Source: Reichenbachiella agarivorans
GTDB taxonomy: Bacteria > Bacteroidota > Bacteroidia > Cytophagales > Cyclobacteriaceae
Direction: 5' to 3'
Assembly: GCF_025502585.1 (NCBI RefSeq)
Contig: NZ_CP106679.1
Location: 4,061,501-4,125,500 of the forward strand
Length of the DNA stretch: 64,000 nucleotides
Shown: positions 27,180 to 36,224 of the stretch, piece after piece
Layout: each line of letters begins with the position of its first letter
Position numbering within the stretch: the first letter of the stretch is position 1
The notes under the pieces: generated by a model
Told to the model about the DNA's origin: nothing
Database searches by the model: none
The model's input: the letters and a program-made list of their open reading frames with translations, nothing else
Made by a program: the position numbers and the translations under genes

Positions 27180-29393
27180 TTACTTATTGAGATACAATGC
27201 CTCTAGTGTCCAGAAGCCGTCTTTGCCTTTGGATTGATTTCTGGCATTTTGGACCTGCCATGGGGTGACTGGATCCATACCATTGAGCTCGGTACGAACA
27301 TAGGTGAGTACATCAGCAATCCACTCATTGTCCTGTTCTTTCATGGCGATCATGACACCCGTGTAATTTTTTCCGTCTACAGGACCTTGCAGTCCATTGA
27401 GCACGATCTTGGCCAGCGATACTGGTTGTCCTTTGACACGTGGTGATCCTTTGAGCGGTGGAGCGATGTCTCCCAAGCCTTCGCCCTGCTTGCCATGACA
27501 GTCGGCACAGAGTCCCTGATAGGTATAGTAGCCCTTGACCAGCGAGCGCTTGCGTCCACCAGGGAGCAGTTTGTGTTTTTCCATAAGTTGCTTCTCGATC
27601 GGCGGTTCTTCCTTGAGTCCCTCCTCTCCTGTATAGGCCAGTACCATGTTGTGGCGGTCGTTTCTCATTAGCTGATAAATAACGTTCTTCGCCTCTGGCG
27701 ACTTGCTCCATCGCATAGACAGTCCAAGCTGTATCTGTACGTCTTTGCTCGGGTCTTCGATCCGTTCGCTGAGCAGCTGTAGCATGGCCTCATCGCCCTG
27801 TGCCAGATAAGGCTCTGTATTGCGAATAGCAGCAGCTCTCACACGGGCATCATCATCGTCGAGCAGCTCTACAAGCAGCTGGCGATCCAGTGCATCCATG
27901 CCTTCGAGCGTCCAGAGTGCGTGGAGTCGCTGCAGATCATAGTCTTTGTCATCTCCACCCAGCCAGGGCTTGGTCTCAAGCGCTTTCGCTTGTAGCTCGG
28001 ACACGATACCCTCCTCCCTTCGGAGTATGATGAGTTTTTGCGCCTGCATACGATACCAGCCGCTAGGATGTCCGAGGTAGGACAACAACTCTTCGGTTGA
28101 CTTATCCATCAATTTTTCTCTGTTAGCTGGCGGCATATCTTCATGTACAATACGATAGATGCGTCCCTTGCCAATGTTTTTGTCGAGTTTCTTGCGCTCC
28201 ACAACAGGGCGTAGATAACTACCCTTGCGCACCCAGTTGCCCTCCTGTATGATGCCACGGTACATATCGACGATGTAGAGGCAGCCATCCGGCCCCACCT
28301 TGGTATCGACCGGACGGAAATTGGCATCCGTAGCGGCTAGAAATTCTGTTTCCTCGTAGGCGTTGCTGAGGATGATTTGCCCGTCACGATTTTCTACCTT
28401 GGCACGACGTACGAGACGACCGACTGGTTCAGGGATGAATAGATCACCATAGGCATCAAGTCTGTCTCCGAGAAACAAAGTCTGTCCACACGAAGCGGTG
28501 AAGTGGTTGAGCGTGCCTTCTTCCCTCAGCCTCCAGGAGCCACCTTGTACATCGGGCGTACCGACCACAGGCCATACTTTTTCAAACCCCTCTTCCCACT
28601 TGCCTTTCATCTCCAGATCGCCATAAACAGGGTGAATCTGAAATCCAAGTGCTGGTACTTCCCCTCCTGCTGAGGAGTAGTACATACGACCTGTTTCGTC
28701 TTGTGTCAAACCCCATTGCCCATTGGGCGGGCTACGCATGGTATCCACCTCCAGCGTGCCTGAGGTGTAGCGGTAGCGCAGGTTGCCTTTGGAGAGGTAG
28801 AGCCAGTTGTCGATGTTCCAGATCATGCTGCCCGGTTGGTGTTCCAGATTGCTGCGATCCATTGTTTGGTCTTCGAGCAGTAGTTTTTTTTCGTCGGCCT
28901 TGCCATCCCCATCCGTATCACGATAGAGCCAAAAATGTCGGTAGTAGGTCTCCTGCACGATCAGTCCATCATCTACTGGCTGGATCACTCGTGGTAGCAC
29001 CAGACTATCCACGAATACCGTGCTTTTGTCCATCTTGCCATCACCATCTTCATCGTCGAGCAGCATGATTTTGCTCCAAGGCATCCCTTGGTCATTGCCA
29101 TCAATGTCTTGCATGTAAGTATCCATCTGCGCTACATAGAGTCGACCATTGGCATCCCATGCGATGGCCACAGGTTCGTTGATCATCGGCTCGCTGGCCA
29201 CTAGTTCGGCTCGATAGCCTTCAGGCATGTAGAAGGAAGCGATGGTTTCTTCTGGAGAGAGGAAATCTACCACCGGATCGGGATCGATCTCTGGACGTGT
29301 ATATGCAGCTTGTCGGGGTTTTTCCTCGCTGCAGGCCACCAGACATAGGATAGACAATAGTAGAAATAGGAATCGATTTTTAGTATCAATCAT
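27180..29393 (-). CDS. PVC-type haem-binding lipoprotein with propeller, HEAT and cytochrome c domains
   Basis: This 737-residue protein has a lipoprotein signal (CLVAC). The N-terminal two-thirds is a membrane-bound-dehydrogenase-like (DUF7133) propeller: MPEGYRAELVASEPMINEP, DANGRLYVAQMDTYMQD and NFRPVDTKVGPDGCLYIVD. A HEAT-like stretch follows (ARVRAAAIRNTEPYL), then a C-terminal cytochrome c domain with CADCH and a distal Met region (YTGVMIAMKEQ). This architecture is frequent in planctomycetes and Verrucomicrobia and in some Bacteroidota. The substrate is unknown; sugar oxidation is a common guess. It is encoded alone, convergent with the plus-strand run. A third type of extracytoplasmic haem protein in one polysaccharide locus is unusual. 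Confidence 0.85.
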   Translation of the reverse strand: MIDTKNRFLFLLLSILCLVACSEEKPRQAAYTRPEIDPDPVVDFLSPEETIASFYMPEGYRAELVASEPMINEPVAIAWDANGRLYVAQMDTYMQDIDGNDQGMPWSKIMLLDDEDGDGKMDKSTVFVDSLVLPRVIQPVDDGLIVQETYYRHFWLYRDTDGDGKADEKKLLLEDQTMDRSNLEHQPGSMIWNIDNWLYLSKGNLRYRYTSGTLEVDTMRSPPNGQWGLTQDETGRMYYSSAGGEVPALGFQIHPVYGDLEMKGKWEEGFEKVWPVVGTPDVQGGSWRLREEGTLNHFTASCGQTLFLGDRLDAYGDLFIPEPVGRLVRRAKVENRDGQIILSNAYEETEFLAATDANFRPVDTKVGPDGCLYIVDMYRGIIQEGNWVRKGSYLRPVVERKKLDKNIGKGRIYRIVHEDMPPANREKLMDKSTEELLSYLGHPSGWYRMQAQKLIILRREEGIVSELQAKALETKPWLGGDDKDYDLQRLHALWTLEGMDALDRQLLVELLDDDDARVRAAAIRNTEPYLAQGDEAMLQLLSERIEDPSKDVQIQLGLSMRWSKSPEAKNVIYQLMRNDRHNMVLAYTGEEGLKEEPPIEKQLMEKHKLLPGGRKRSLVKGYYTYQGLCADCHGKQGEGLGDIAPPLKGSPRVKGQPVSLAKIVLNGLQGPVDGKNYTGVMIAMKEQDNEWIADVLTYVRTELNGMDPVTPWQVQNARNQSKGKDGFWTLEALYLNK

Positions 29394-29480
29394 GCTTTGC
29401 TTTAATTATTTCAAACGAAGATTTTTCTTCTCATTCAAAATTGTACAAAACAACAATCATCTGAAACAGTCTAAAAAATT

Positions 29481-29625
29481 GTCCCCGAAACAGACACCAA
29501 TCTCCCCCCTCTGGAGTATCTAAAATGTCAGAACGGAAAGGAAAGTTTCAATTCTTATTTACATCCAACTGCCCAAATAATCACATGATTAGATCACCCC
29601 TCTATCCAATGGGTATTTGCCCCAG
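29481..29625 (+). promoter_or_regulatory. Two pairs of phased C-runs upstream of a sulfatase
   Basis: C-runs start at 29483, 29504, 29597 and 29620, i.e. pairs offset by 21 and 23 bp. The second (TCTCCCCCCTCT) closely resembles TCTCCCCCTCTTTT, the minus-strand reading of the element before the AraC gene at 47535. The region lies between the divergent haem-protein start and the sulfatase start and has no gene. Confidence 0.45.
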
Positions 29626-29681
29626 TACTCTTTCCCTTATTATCCATACCCTTGTATATCGATTTTTATACAGTACACCTC

Positions 29682-31160
29682 ATGAAAAACTATATTATCT
29701 ACGCGCTTACCCTATTATTAGCGATGGGCAACACCGTCTATGCCCAATCCCCCAATGTGATCGTGATTCTGGCCGACGATATCGGTACGGGCGACATCTC
29801 CCATTACCAGCGGCATTTTGATCAACAAGTAGTCGTCGAAACCCCGCACATCGACCGACTGGCCAGCGAGGGCATGTATTTCACTGATGCGCACTCGCCT
29901 GCGGCACTTTGCGCTCCGTCACGCTATGCGATCATCACGGGCAACAGTACTTTTCGCAGTTATGCACCCTGGGGTGTATGGGGCGCCTATCAGCCATCGC
30001 CCATCGAAGACGAAGACCTGACGCTCGGCGAATTGATGCAAGGTGCAGGCTATCGTACGGGCTTCTTTGGTAAGTGGCACATGGGTGGAGACTGGAGACG
30101 CAAGAGCAACCCAGACGAAATCTACCGCGCGCCCAGAAATGAACCAGAAATGGACATAGACCTCACCGAACGCATCGCAGGCGGCCCTATGCAAAACGGG
30201 TTTGACTATGCCTTTACTTTCCCTTCTGGCATACAGGATGTGCCCTATGCGGTATTTGAAAACAACCGCTGGTATCCGCTGACAGACAGCTCCGAACTGA
30301 CTCTAATCACCCAGCAGAAAATGAACAAGCTTGACGTAAAGCTGGACAAGGACGAAGGTCTGGGTGACTCGGCCTGGGATCCTCACGATATGGGGCCTTT
30401 GCTGGCACAAAAGGCGGTCAACTTCATAGCGCAAAACAGCGCAGAACCTTTCTTCATGTACTATTGCTCAGAGGCCGTGCACCTGCCGCATACCCCACCT
30501 GCCACGCTCAATGGTGAATCTATCGCTGGCACCTATCCCGTACCACACATGGACATGATCAAAGAACTCGACGAGCAGATAGGTATGATGATCGCAGCAC
30601 TCAAAGCGCAAGGCGTGTATGAAAATACCCTGATCGTCATCACCAGCGACAATGGTGGATTGGGCTTCAGAGAAACACTCGCGACAGGCCACCAACCTAG
30701 CAGCATCTACAGCGGTCACAAAAACAGCATACTAGAAGGCGGCCATCGTGTCCCCTTGATCGCCTCATGGCCAGGACAAATCCAGCCAGGCAGCTCCTCT
30801 GATGCTGCCGTACAAGGACTCGACATCCACGCCACACTGGCCGATATCCTCAGTCAAAAAGTAGGCAAGCAGCAAGCCGTCGACTCCCGCAGCATGCTAC
30901 CCTTACTGCAAGGCAAGGACAAAGCCATCCGGAAACAAATGATCATACAAGGTGGTACGAGCCGTGAGATGGCCTACTATGAAGGAGACTGGAAGTTGAT
31001 CGTACAGTTCGACCAAAAAGACAATAGCAACAAAACCCGCACGCCTAAAGCACTCTACAATCTAAAAGAGGATATAAAAGAAAAAAACAACTTGCTACAG
31101 TCAGAAAACAGACGAGTCCAAAAGATGTTTGTCAGGTTCAATGAGATGAGGGATTCGTAA
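29682..31160 (+). CDS. Secreted sulfatase (canonical CAPSR)
   Basis: This 492-residue protein starts with a Sec signal (YALTLLLAMGNTVYAQ). It is a type I sulfatase: the metal-binding NVIVILADDIG comes first, then the formylglycine motif CAPSR at residues 77-81. GFFGKWHMGGDW, TPPATLNG and ITSDNGG with the C-terminal GDWKLIVQFD complete the fold. It should cleave a sulfate ester from the polysaccharide or its oligomers in the periplasm or outside. I use ATG 29682 rather than a TTG ten codons earlier. The SnoaL-like gene follows 49 bp downstream. Confidence 0.92.
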   Translation: MKNYIIYALTLLLAMGNTVYAQSPNVIVILADDIGTGDISHYQRHFDQQVVVETPHIDRLASEGMYFTDAHSPAALCAPSRYAIITGNSTFRSYAPWGVWGAYQPSPIEDEDLTLGELMQGAGYRTGFFGKWHMGGDWRRKSNPDEIYRAPRNEPEMDIDLTERIAGGPMQNGFDYAFTFPSGIQDVPYAVFENNRWYPLTDSSELTLITQQKMNKLDVKLDKDEGLGDSAWDPHDMGPLLAQKAVNFIAQNSAEPFFMYYCSEAVHLPHTPPATLNGESIAGTYPVPHMDMIKELDEQIGMMIAALKAQGVYENTLIVITSDNGGLGFRETLATGHQPSSIYSGHKNSILEGGHRVPLIASWPGQIQPGSSSDAAVQGLDIHATLADILSQKVGKQQAVDSRSMLPLLQGKDKAIRKQMIIQGGTSREMAYYEGDWKLIVQFDQKDNSNKTRTPKALYNLKEDIKEKNNLLQSENRRVQKMFVRFNEMRDS

Positions 31161-31209
31161 CTATACCTGCCCCGATCGTCTAAGCTTTTGTATCAAACTC
31201 AAGCACCGC

Positions 31210-31587
31210 ATGTCTCTTGAAAAAAACAAAGCCAACGCCATTGCCTTTTATCGAATGGCCTACGAAGGCAAACCCAGCGAAGCAATAGCACGATTTGTAG
31301 GCAGTCAATACATACAACACAATCCGCATGTAGCTGATGGAACTGACGGTTTCATCAGCTACTTTGAGCGGATGCAAGCCGAGTACCCCGAAAAATCCAT
31401 TGAATTTATGCGCTGCATCCCAGAAGAGGATCTGGTCGCACTCCACACGCACCAAACTTGGCCCGACGATGACCAGTATGTAACCATGGACTTTTTTCGC
31501 TTCGACGAAAACGGCAAAATATGCGAACACTGGGACGCCATCCAACAAATCCCCAAAGCATCAAAAAACCCGAACACGATGTATTGA
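31210..31587 (+). CDS. SnoaL/NTF2-like small protein
   Basis: This 125-residue cytoplasmic protein has the SnoaL-like fold pattern: an N-terminal helix pair (NAIAFYRMAYEGKP), then YIQHNPHVADG, then strands VALHTHQTWPDDDQY and FFRFDENGKICEHWDAIQQ. The HNP and EHWD motifs are typical of the COG4922 group of predicted SnoaL-like enzymes. The role is unknown, and a sugar-metabolism side reaction is possible. It sits between a sulfatase and a convergent GH29 gene, with only 6 bp to the latter's stop. Confidence 0.8.
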   Translation: MSLEKNKANAIAFYRMAYEGKPSEAIARFVGSQYIQHNPHVADGTDGFISYFERMQAEYPEKSIEFMRCIPEEDLVALHTHQTWPDDDQYVTMDFFRFDENGKICEHWDAIQQIPKASKNPNTMY

Positions 31588-31593
31588 TGGGTT

Positions 31594-33081
31594 CTACTCC
31601 ACCTTAAAAACAAAAGCATGCTTCCCAACGGGCTGCTTAGGCAAGGATATCTCTAGCCCTTCGGCTGTTTGTGCCCATTCGACCGTGCCGTCATAGCCGA
31701 GCAGCTGCACCTGATTGATGGCTTTGTCTAGCAGTTGCTGATCCGTACCCAAGGAGCGAATCATCAGCTTGCCGCTCTCTGGCCAGGCCAGTGCAATGGC
31801 GTAGAGTGTATCGCCCTTAGTGGTAAAGCGGATGTCTTCAGCCACTGCATCGGGATTTTTGTTTTCGCTCAGGTGGCCTTCTACGATTTCCTGAGGTCCT
31901 TCACCATAGATCTTCCACGGACGTGTGCCGTAGATCGCCTCGCCGTTGATCGACAGCCATTCGCCCATTTCTAGCAGTCGGTCACGTACCTCCTGCTCGA
32001 TCACACCATCAGCTGTCGGTGGTATATTGAGTAGTACGGCACCATTTTTACTTACTACATCGACCAAGAAATCAATCAATCGATTGGTCGATTTGTACTT
32101 AGGATTGGCGATGTGCGACCAGGCCTTCCAGTCCATCGAGTCGTCTGTCAACCAGGGAAAATCCTTCTTTTCACTCATGCGGGCACGCTCTAGATCGAGC
32201 ACAGCAGAGCCCTCTGCCATATCGGTAAACTTGTAGGTGCATACCACCTCTTGCCCCCATTCTTCAGCTTTGTTGTAGTAGTTGGCGAGAAACCGCTGGC
32301 GATACTCCTCGCCGATGATGTCCATCTTGTTGTCAAACCAGATCATATCCGGCTGGTACTTGTCCATCAATTCGTCGAGCCTGTCGAGCCACTCCTGATT
32401 GAAAGCCGCATCAGGCAGCGGATCCGTCGGCTTGTCAGCCATCACGAAAGTCCCTTCAGGCACTTTAGGCCCGTACAAACCTTTGTACTGAGGATCACCT
32501 GCGTCTACGCGCACATCCCAAGTCGTGTACCAGGCGTACATCCAGTGACGGTGATAAGTCGCCACGAATTTCATCCCCTGCTTTCTAATCGCTTTGGCCA
32601 TCTCCCCTACGATATCACGCTTGGGCCCCATATCGACCGCATCCCAGGTGGTGAGATCACTATCCCACATCGCAAACCCATCGGCGTGCTCCGCCACTGG
32701 CCCGGCAAACTGCGCACCCGATTGCTTAAACAACTCCGCCCATTCATCCGCATCGAACTGCGTGGCTTTGAACATCGGTATAAAATCCTTGTAGCCAAAC
32801 TGATCGAGCGACCCGTAAGTCTCTTCGTGGTGCTTGCGAACGGGATGTCCCTCCTCATACATCCAATGCGAATACCACTCTGTCTGGTAAGCGGGCACCG
32901 AATAAGGACCCCAGTGAAAGTAAATCCCAAACTTTGCATCCAGAAACCAGTCTGGCGTCTGGTGCTGCTTGAGCGATTGCCAATCGGGCTGATAGGTCTG
33001 CTCCTTCCTTTTTGGTGTATTATCGCATCCCCAAAGCAGCAACACTGCTATCAATAAGTTTATCAAACTCTTAGTTTTCAT
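31594..33081 (-). CDS. GH29-family alpha-L-fucosidase-like lipoprotein (copy 1)
   Basis: This 495-residue protein has a lipoprotein signal (LLLWGC) and a GH29 TIM barrel: WFLDAKFGIYFHWGPYSVPA, YGYKDFIPMF-like YKDFIPMFKATQFDADEW, AEHADGFAMWDS, and DMIWFDNKM with the probable nucleophile Asp. A C-terminal beta domain follows. GH29 enzymes release alpha-L-fucose, and some act on alpha-L-galactose in porphyran-type galactans. It is the last gene of a minus-strand unit and begins 6 bp after the GH2 stop. It is a clear paralogue of the GH29 at 45977-47542. Confidence 0.92.
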   Translation of the reverse strand: MKTKSLINLLIAVLLLWGCDNTPKRKEQTYQPDWQSLKQHQTPDWFLDAKFGIYFHWGPYSVPAYQTEWYSHWMYEEGHPVRKHHEETYGSLDQFGYKDFIPMFKATQFDADEWAELFKQSGAQFAGPVAEHADGFAMWDSDLTTWDAVDMGPKRDIVGEMAKAIRKQGMKFVATYHRHWMYAWYTTWDVRVDAGDPQYKGLYGPKVPEGTFVMADKPTDPLPDAAFNQEWLDRLDELMDKYQPDMIWFDNKMDIIGEEYRQRFLANYYNKAEEWGQEVVCTYKFTDMAEGSAVLDLERARMSEKKDFPWLTDDSMDWKAWSHIANPKYKSTNRLIDFLVDVVSKNGAVLLNIPPTADGVIEQEVRDRLLEMGEWLSINGEAIYGTRPWKIYGEGPQEIVEGHLSENKNPDAVAEDIRFTTKGDTLYAIALAWPESGKLMIRSLGTDQQLLDKAINQVQLLGYDGTVEWAQTAEGLEISLPKQPVGKHAFVFKVE

Positions 33082-33087
33082 CTCTAT

Positions 33088-36012
33088 TTACTTTTTCCAT
33101 TCGCTCAGTTCCAGGGCATTGAGCCAAATACCTTTTCCTTCGGCACCATTGAAATTGATCACCAAAGGCGACTGGCCATCGGACACAAAAACGACGGTAG
33201 AAGTACCCGGCTCGTCATACTGCATGCTCTTGCCTTCGGTTACTGCCACACTCACTTCACCAGCATCCATTGCGGCCGATTTTTCCGTCAAGGTCTTCTC
33301 ATATGGCAGTTGGTGGATCGTCAGCGACTTGAGCTTTTCCTTGTTGGGATCCATCTGGTCTGAGTTGCTGCGTGGCGCGTGGTGCCAGGTCTTGAGTCGG
33401 TAGGTGCCAGCAGGCAGTCCATCGAAGATCAGGTCGAGTCCATCGTCATCTACGCCGATCACGCCATCGCCATAGGCATAGCCGTATTTTCCGATCACGT
33501 TCATCTCTCCGAGCCAGCGGATCACTCCCTCGTCGGATGCCGTAGCTACCTTCACGGTCGCCTGGTCGAAGTTTTTGAAAGCATAGCTAGAAGAGGCATT
33601 GTCCTGGCCATACCAGTAGTTCCAGCCAAACTGCACCAGCTGATCCAGCGCGCCCAGGTCTACCCGTTCGCTCTGGAAGTCGTAGATCGCCTCGGCATTT
33701 TCGACGATCATGTCGGTCCGATTAGGCACCAACTCTACGGTGGCCTTTCCTGTTCTCAGTCCTTTCGCTTTCGCGTAAATGGTGATTTGGCCAGGTGTGG
33801 TACCCGCTTCGATCAGTGCAGGTGCTACACCGTACTCGGTAAACATCGGATTGGCATTGATATCCGCGTCATCGCCGATCACGGTCGCGTCTCCTTTGAC
33901 CGAAAAAGTAATCTTGTCGTCGGTACCAGACACCACTGTGCCGTTTTTGTCAACGACCACTGCATAGACCATCAGGATATCCGATCCGTCGGCGGTGAAG
34001 TCACGGCCGACAGTATCCACTTGCAGGCGGATGGCTTTGGCCGCCTCAGGTGTCTTTTTGGAGGTCTCTAGCGCAGCACCATCGGCGAAGTAGGCCTTTA
34101 CACTGAGCTCACCGTCGCGGTAGTCGATTTCACGAAAGTGGAAGGGTGCATGATCCAGTCCGTCGTAGATCGTATCGGTGCTGGCCTTGCTTTTGCCCAG
34201 GGATTTTCCGTTGAGGAAAAGCTCCACCTCGTCGGCATTGCTGTAGACCGTGACCTCCTCTGTACCCGCCACCCAATCTTCGTGGATGTAGACGAAAGGC
34301 TCGTCTCGAAGCTCAGCCTTGTACCACTCGGTCTCAGGTCTGGCGTAGCGGAAGATCGTCATTGCACCGCTGCGGGTGCGGTCGATCGGGTCGTTGGCCT
34401 TGTCGTGACTGGGATGAAAAGTGTAGTAGGCATGGGCAGTCCAGGCGATGAGGCCAGTCATGAGCACGTCTGCTTTGTAGGGAGCCACAGCGGCGGGTCC
34501 TCTCCTGCCTTCCATGGCAAAAATCGGCTCAGAGCGATCCCATCCAAATGGCCCGTAGAGCATGTTGGCATTGATATCGGTGAGGCCCGAGGCCTGCCAG
34601 CCCGTCCAGCGGGCACCCTGTGAGGCAGTGAGCCTGACAGGGTCTTCCTGCTTGATGGTGTTGTGCACGCGAGGCACATAGCCGCGGTGGTTGATCCCGC
34701 CGCCCCACATCACTACTGAGGGGTGATTGCGGTGGTTGCGGACCATCTCACGAGCGGCTTGATCAAAATTTTGCCACCACTGCTCTTCGGTACTTATAGA
34801 AATCCAAGAAGGCGCCTCCTCGTACACCAATATGCCCAGCTCGTCGCAGGCATCGATCAAGGCATCATCCTGCGGATAGTGCGCGGTGCGCATGATGTTG
34901 AAGCCAAATGCTTTGAACTGCAACATGTCTTTGTAATGCAGCGAATTGGGCACGGCGTCCCCGATATAGGGATACTGCTGGTGACGGTTGAAGCCCAGCA
35001 ACTCGATAGGCTCACCATTGAGCACAAAACCACGTACAGGGTCGAGCTCAAACTTGCGCAGGCCTATTTTGTTTTCCACAAAATCGAGGGTTTGACCATC
35101 GACCTCTACGACTGAGTTGACACGGTAGAGGTAGGGGTTGTCGATGTCCCAAAGCTGGACATTGTCCTCCAGGCTACCGATTTGGTCAAACTGGTATTCG
35201 GCACCCAGCGCTACCTGGGCAACATCCGTCAGCTTCATCACCACCAGGCCGTCTGCGTCGATCACGCGGGTGATGAGTTGGATTTCTTTTGATTCCGCAC
35301 CTTCGTTGCGCACGGCCGTCTTGATGTTGATGGTCGCGTTTTTGTTGACTGGGTCGATGGTCGGCGTGGTGATGTACACACCTGAGTGCAGCGACTCCCA
35401 GTTGAAAGTGACATGCACCGGGTCGGTCTGCACGAGGTACACATCGCGATACAGTCCGCTGAACTTCACATAATCGAAAGGCCCCGGGTCTGGCGGCACG
35501 AGTTCGTTGCGGCGATTGTCGGCCAGTACGGTGATCTGATTGGCCTGGCCTTTGTCTACATAGTCCGTGATATCGAAGTGAAACGGCGTGTAGCCTCCGG
35601 TACTGTGCTTGCCTACGAGCTGACCATTGACCCACAGCGTCGCGACCTGATGCACGCCTTCGAACTCCAAAAACACCTTTTGATCTCCCGCAGGCACCTC
35701 GATATCGCGTCGGTACCAACCCACCTCACGGTGAAAAACCAACTGTGTCTTTTCATCTTGCAGACCATCGAGTGTCAGAGAAGTCAGTGCCAGGGTATGC
35801 GGCACATTGACCGTCTCCCAAGAGCTGTCGTCCAGGTCTCTTTGGTAATACTCCGCTTCGGCATCCCCGACGTGAAACTTCCAGTCTTGGTTGATGTTTT
35901 CTTTGCTGCGCTCTGTGTCAGGAAAGCCATAGGGCAAGTCCTGAGCGATAGCAGTCGGTCCGTAGAGTGATGCCCATATCAGGGTGATCAGTAGGATGTG
36001 TTTCGTATTCAT
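33088..36012 (-). CDS. Large GH2-family protein lacking the usual acid/base glutamate
   Basis: This 974-residue protein has a Sec signal, a GH2 jelly-roll (EFEGVHQVATLWVNGQLVGK), an Ig-like domain and a TIM barrel (GFNIMRTAHYPQDDALID). DUF4982-like, C5-like and C-terminal malectin/CBM-like domains follow. The segment that should read WxxGNE reads WGGGINH (residues about 436-442), so the acid/base Glu is absent. The nucleophile region keeps a Glu (FAMEGRRG). It may therefore be inactive, use another residue, or act on a substrate that supplies acid catalysis. I use ATG 36012; a GTG two codons upstream is in frame. It is cotranscribed with the GH29 gene downstream. Confidence 0.88.
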   Translation of the reverse strand: MNTKHILLITLIWASLYGPTAIAQDLPYGFPDTERSKENINQDWKFHVGDAEAEYYQRDLDDSSWETVNVPHTLALTSLTLDGLQDEKTQLVFHREVGWYRRDIEVPAGDQKVFLEFEGVHQVATLWVNGQLVGKHSTGGYTPFHFDITDYVDKGQANQITVLADNRRNELVPPDPGPFDYVKFSGLYRDVYLVQTDPVHVTFNWESLHSGVYITTPTIDPVNKNATINIKTAVRNEGAESKEIQLITRVIDADGLVVMKLTDVAQVALGAEYQFDQIGSLEDNVQLWDIDNPYLYRVNSVVEVDGQTLDFVENKIGLRKFELDPVRGFVLNGEPIELLGFNRHQQYPYIGDAVPNSLHYKDMLQFKAFGFNIMRTAHYPQDDALIDACDELGILVYEEAPSWISISTEEQWWQNFDQAAREMVRNHRNHPSVVMWGGGINHRGYVPRVHNTIKQEDPVRLTASQGARWTGWQASGLTDINANMLYGPFGWDRSEPIFAMEGRRGPAAVAPYKADVLMTGLIAWTAHAYYTFHPSHDKANDPIDRTRSGAMTIFRYARPETEWYKAELRDEPFVYIHEDWVAGTEEVTVYSNADEVELFLNGKSLGKSKASTDTIYDGLDHAPFHFREIDYRDGELSVKAYFADGAALETSKKTPEAAKAIRLQVDTVGRDFTADGSDILMVYAVVVDKNGTVVSGTDDKITFSVKGDATVIGDDADINANPMFTEYGVAPALIEAGTTPGQITIYAKAKGLRTGKATVELVPNRTDMIVENAEAIYDFQSERVDLGALDQLVQFGWNYWYGQDNASSSYAFKNFDQATVKVATASDEGVIRWLGEMNVIGKYGYAYGDGVIGVDDDGLDLIFDGLPAGTYRLKTWHHAPRSNSDQMDPNKEKLKSLTIHQLPYEKTLTEKSAAMDAGEVSVAVTEGKSMQYDEPGTSTVVFVSDGQSPLVINFNGAEGKGIWLNALELSEWKK

Positions 36013-36163
36013 GCTCACTTATTTATAAATTCTCATTTTCGAGAATCGAATTAAAGGTTGAAATTCATCATTTTTTCTTCACCAGTTTGAGCTGGTCTTT
36101 CTTTCATATTGCTCAGCCTGTGTTATCTATTACCTCGGTAGTCGTCCTTACTCTCCAACATTT

Positions 36164-36206
36164 GTCATCTCTCCGCTTCGGCGGACCACCTCTGGTCGAG
36201 GTGACA
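36164..36206. repeat. Tandem hairpins between sulfatase and GH2 genes
   Basis: TCCGC/GCGGA around a TTCG loop (36172-36185) and CACCTC/GAGGTG (36187-36203) stand next to each other, framed by GTCA and TGAC. This is probably an intergenic repeat or weak terminator after the sulfatase gene on the minus strand. The rest of the 36013-36224 gap shows nothing I can name. Confidence 0.5.
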
Positions 36207-36224
36207 ATAGCACATTACTTTCCC

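Noticed and set aside
32251-33057. A 268-codon plus-strand frame opposite GH29 copy 1
   Set aside because: Antisense shadow; the GH29 frame carries all the family motifs.
35186-35719. A 177-codon minus-strand frame overlapping the large GH2 gene
   Set aside because: Arg-rich out-of-frame shadow of the GH2 coding strand, no motif.
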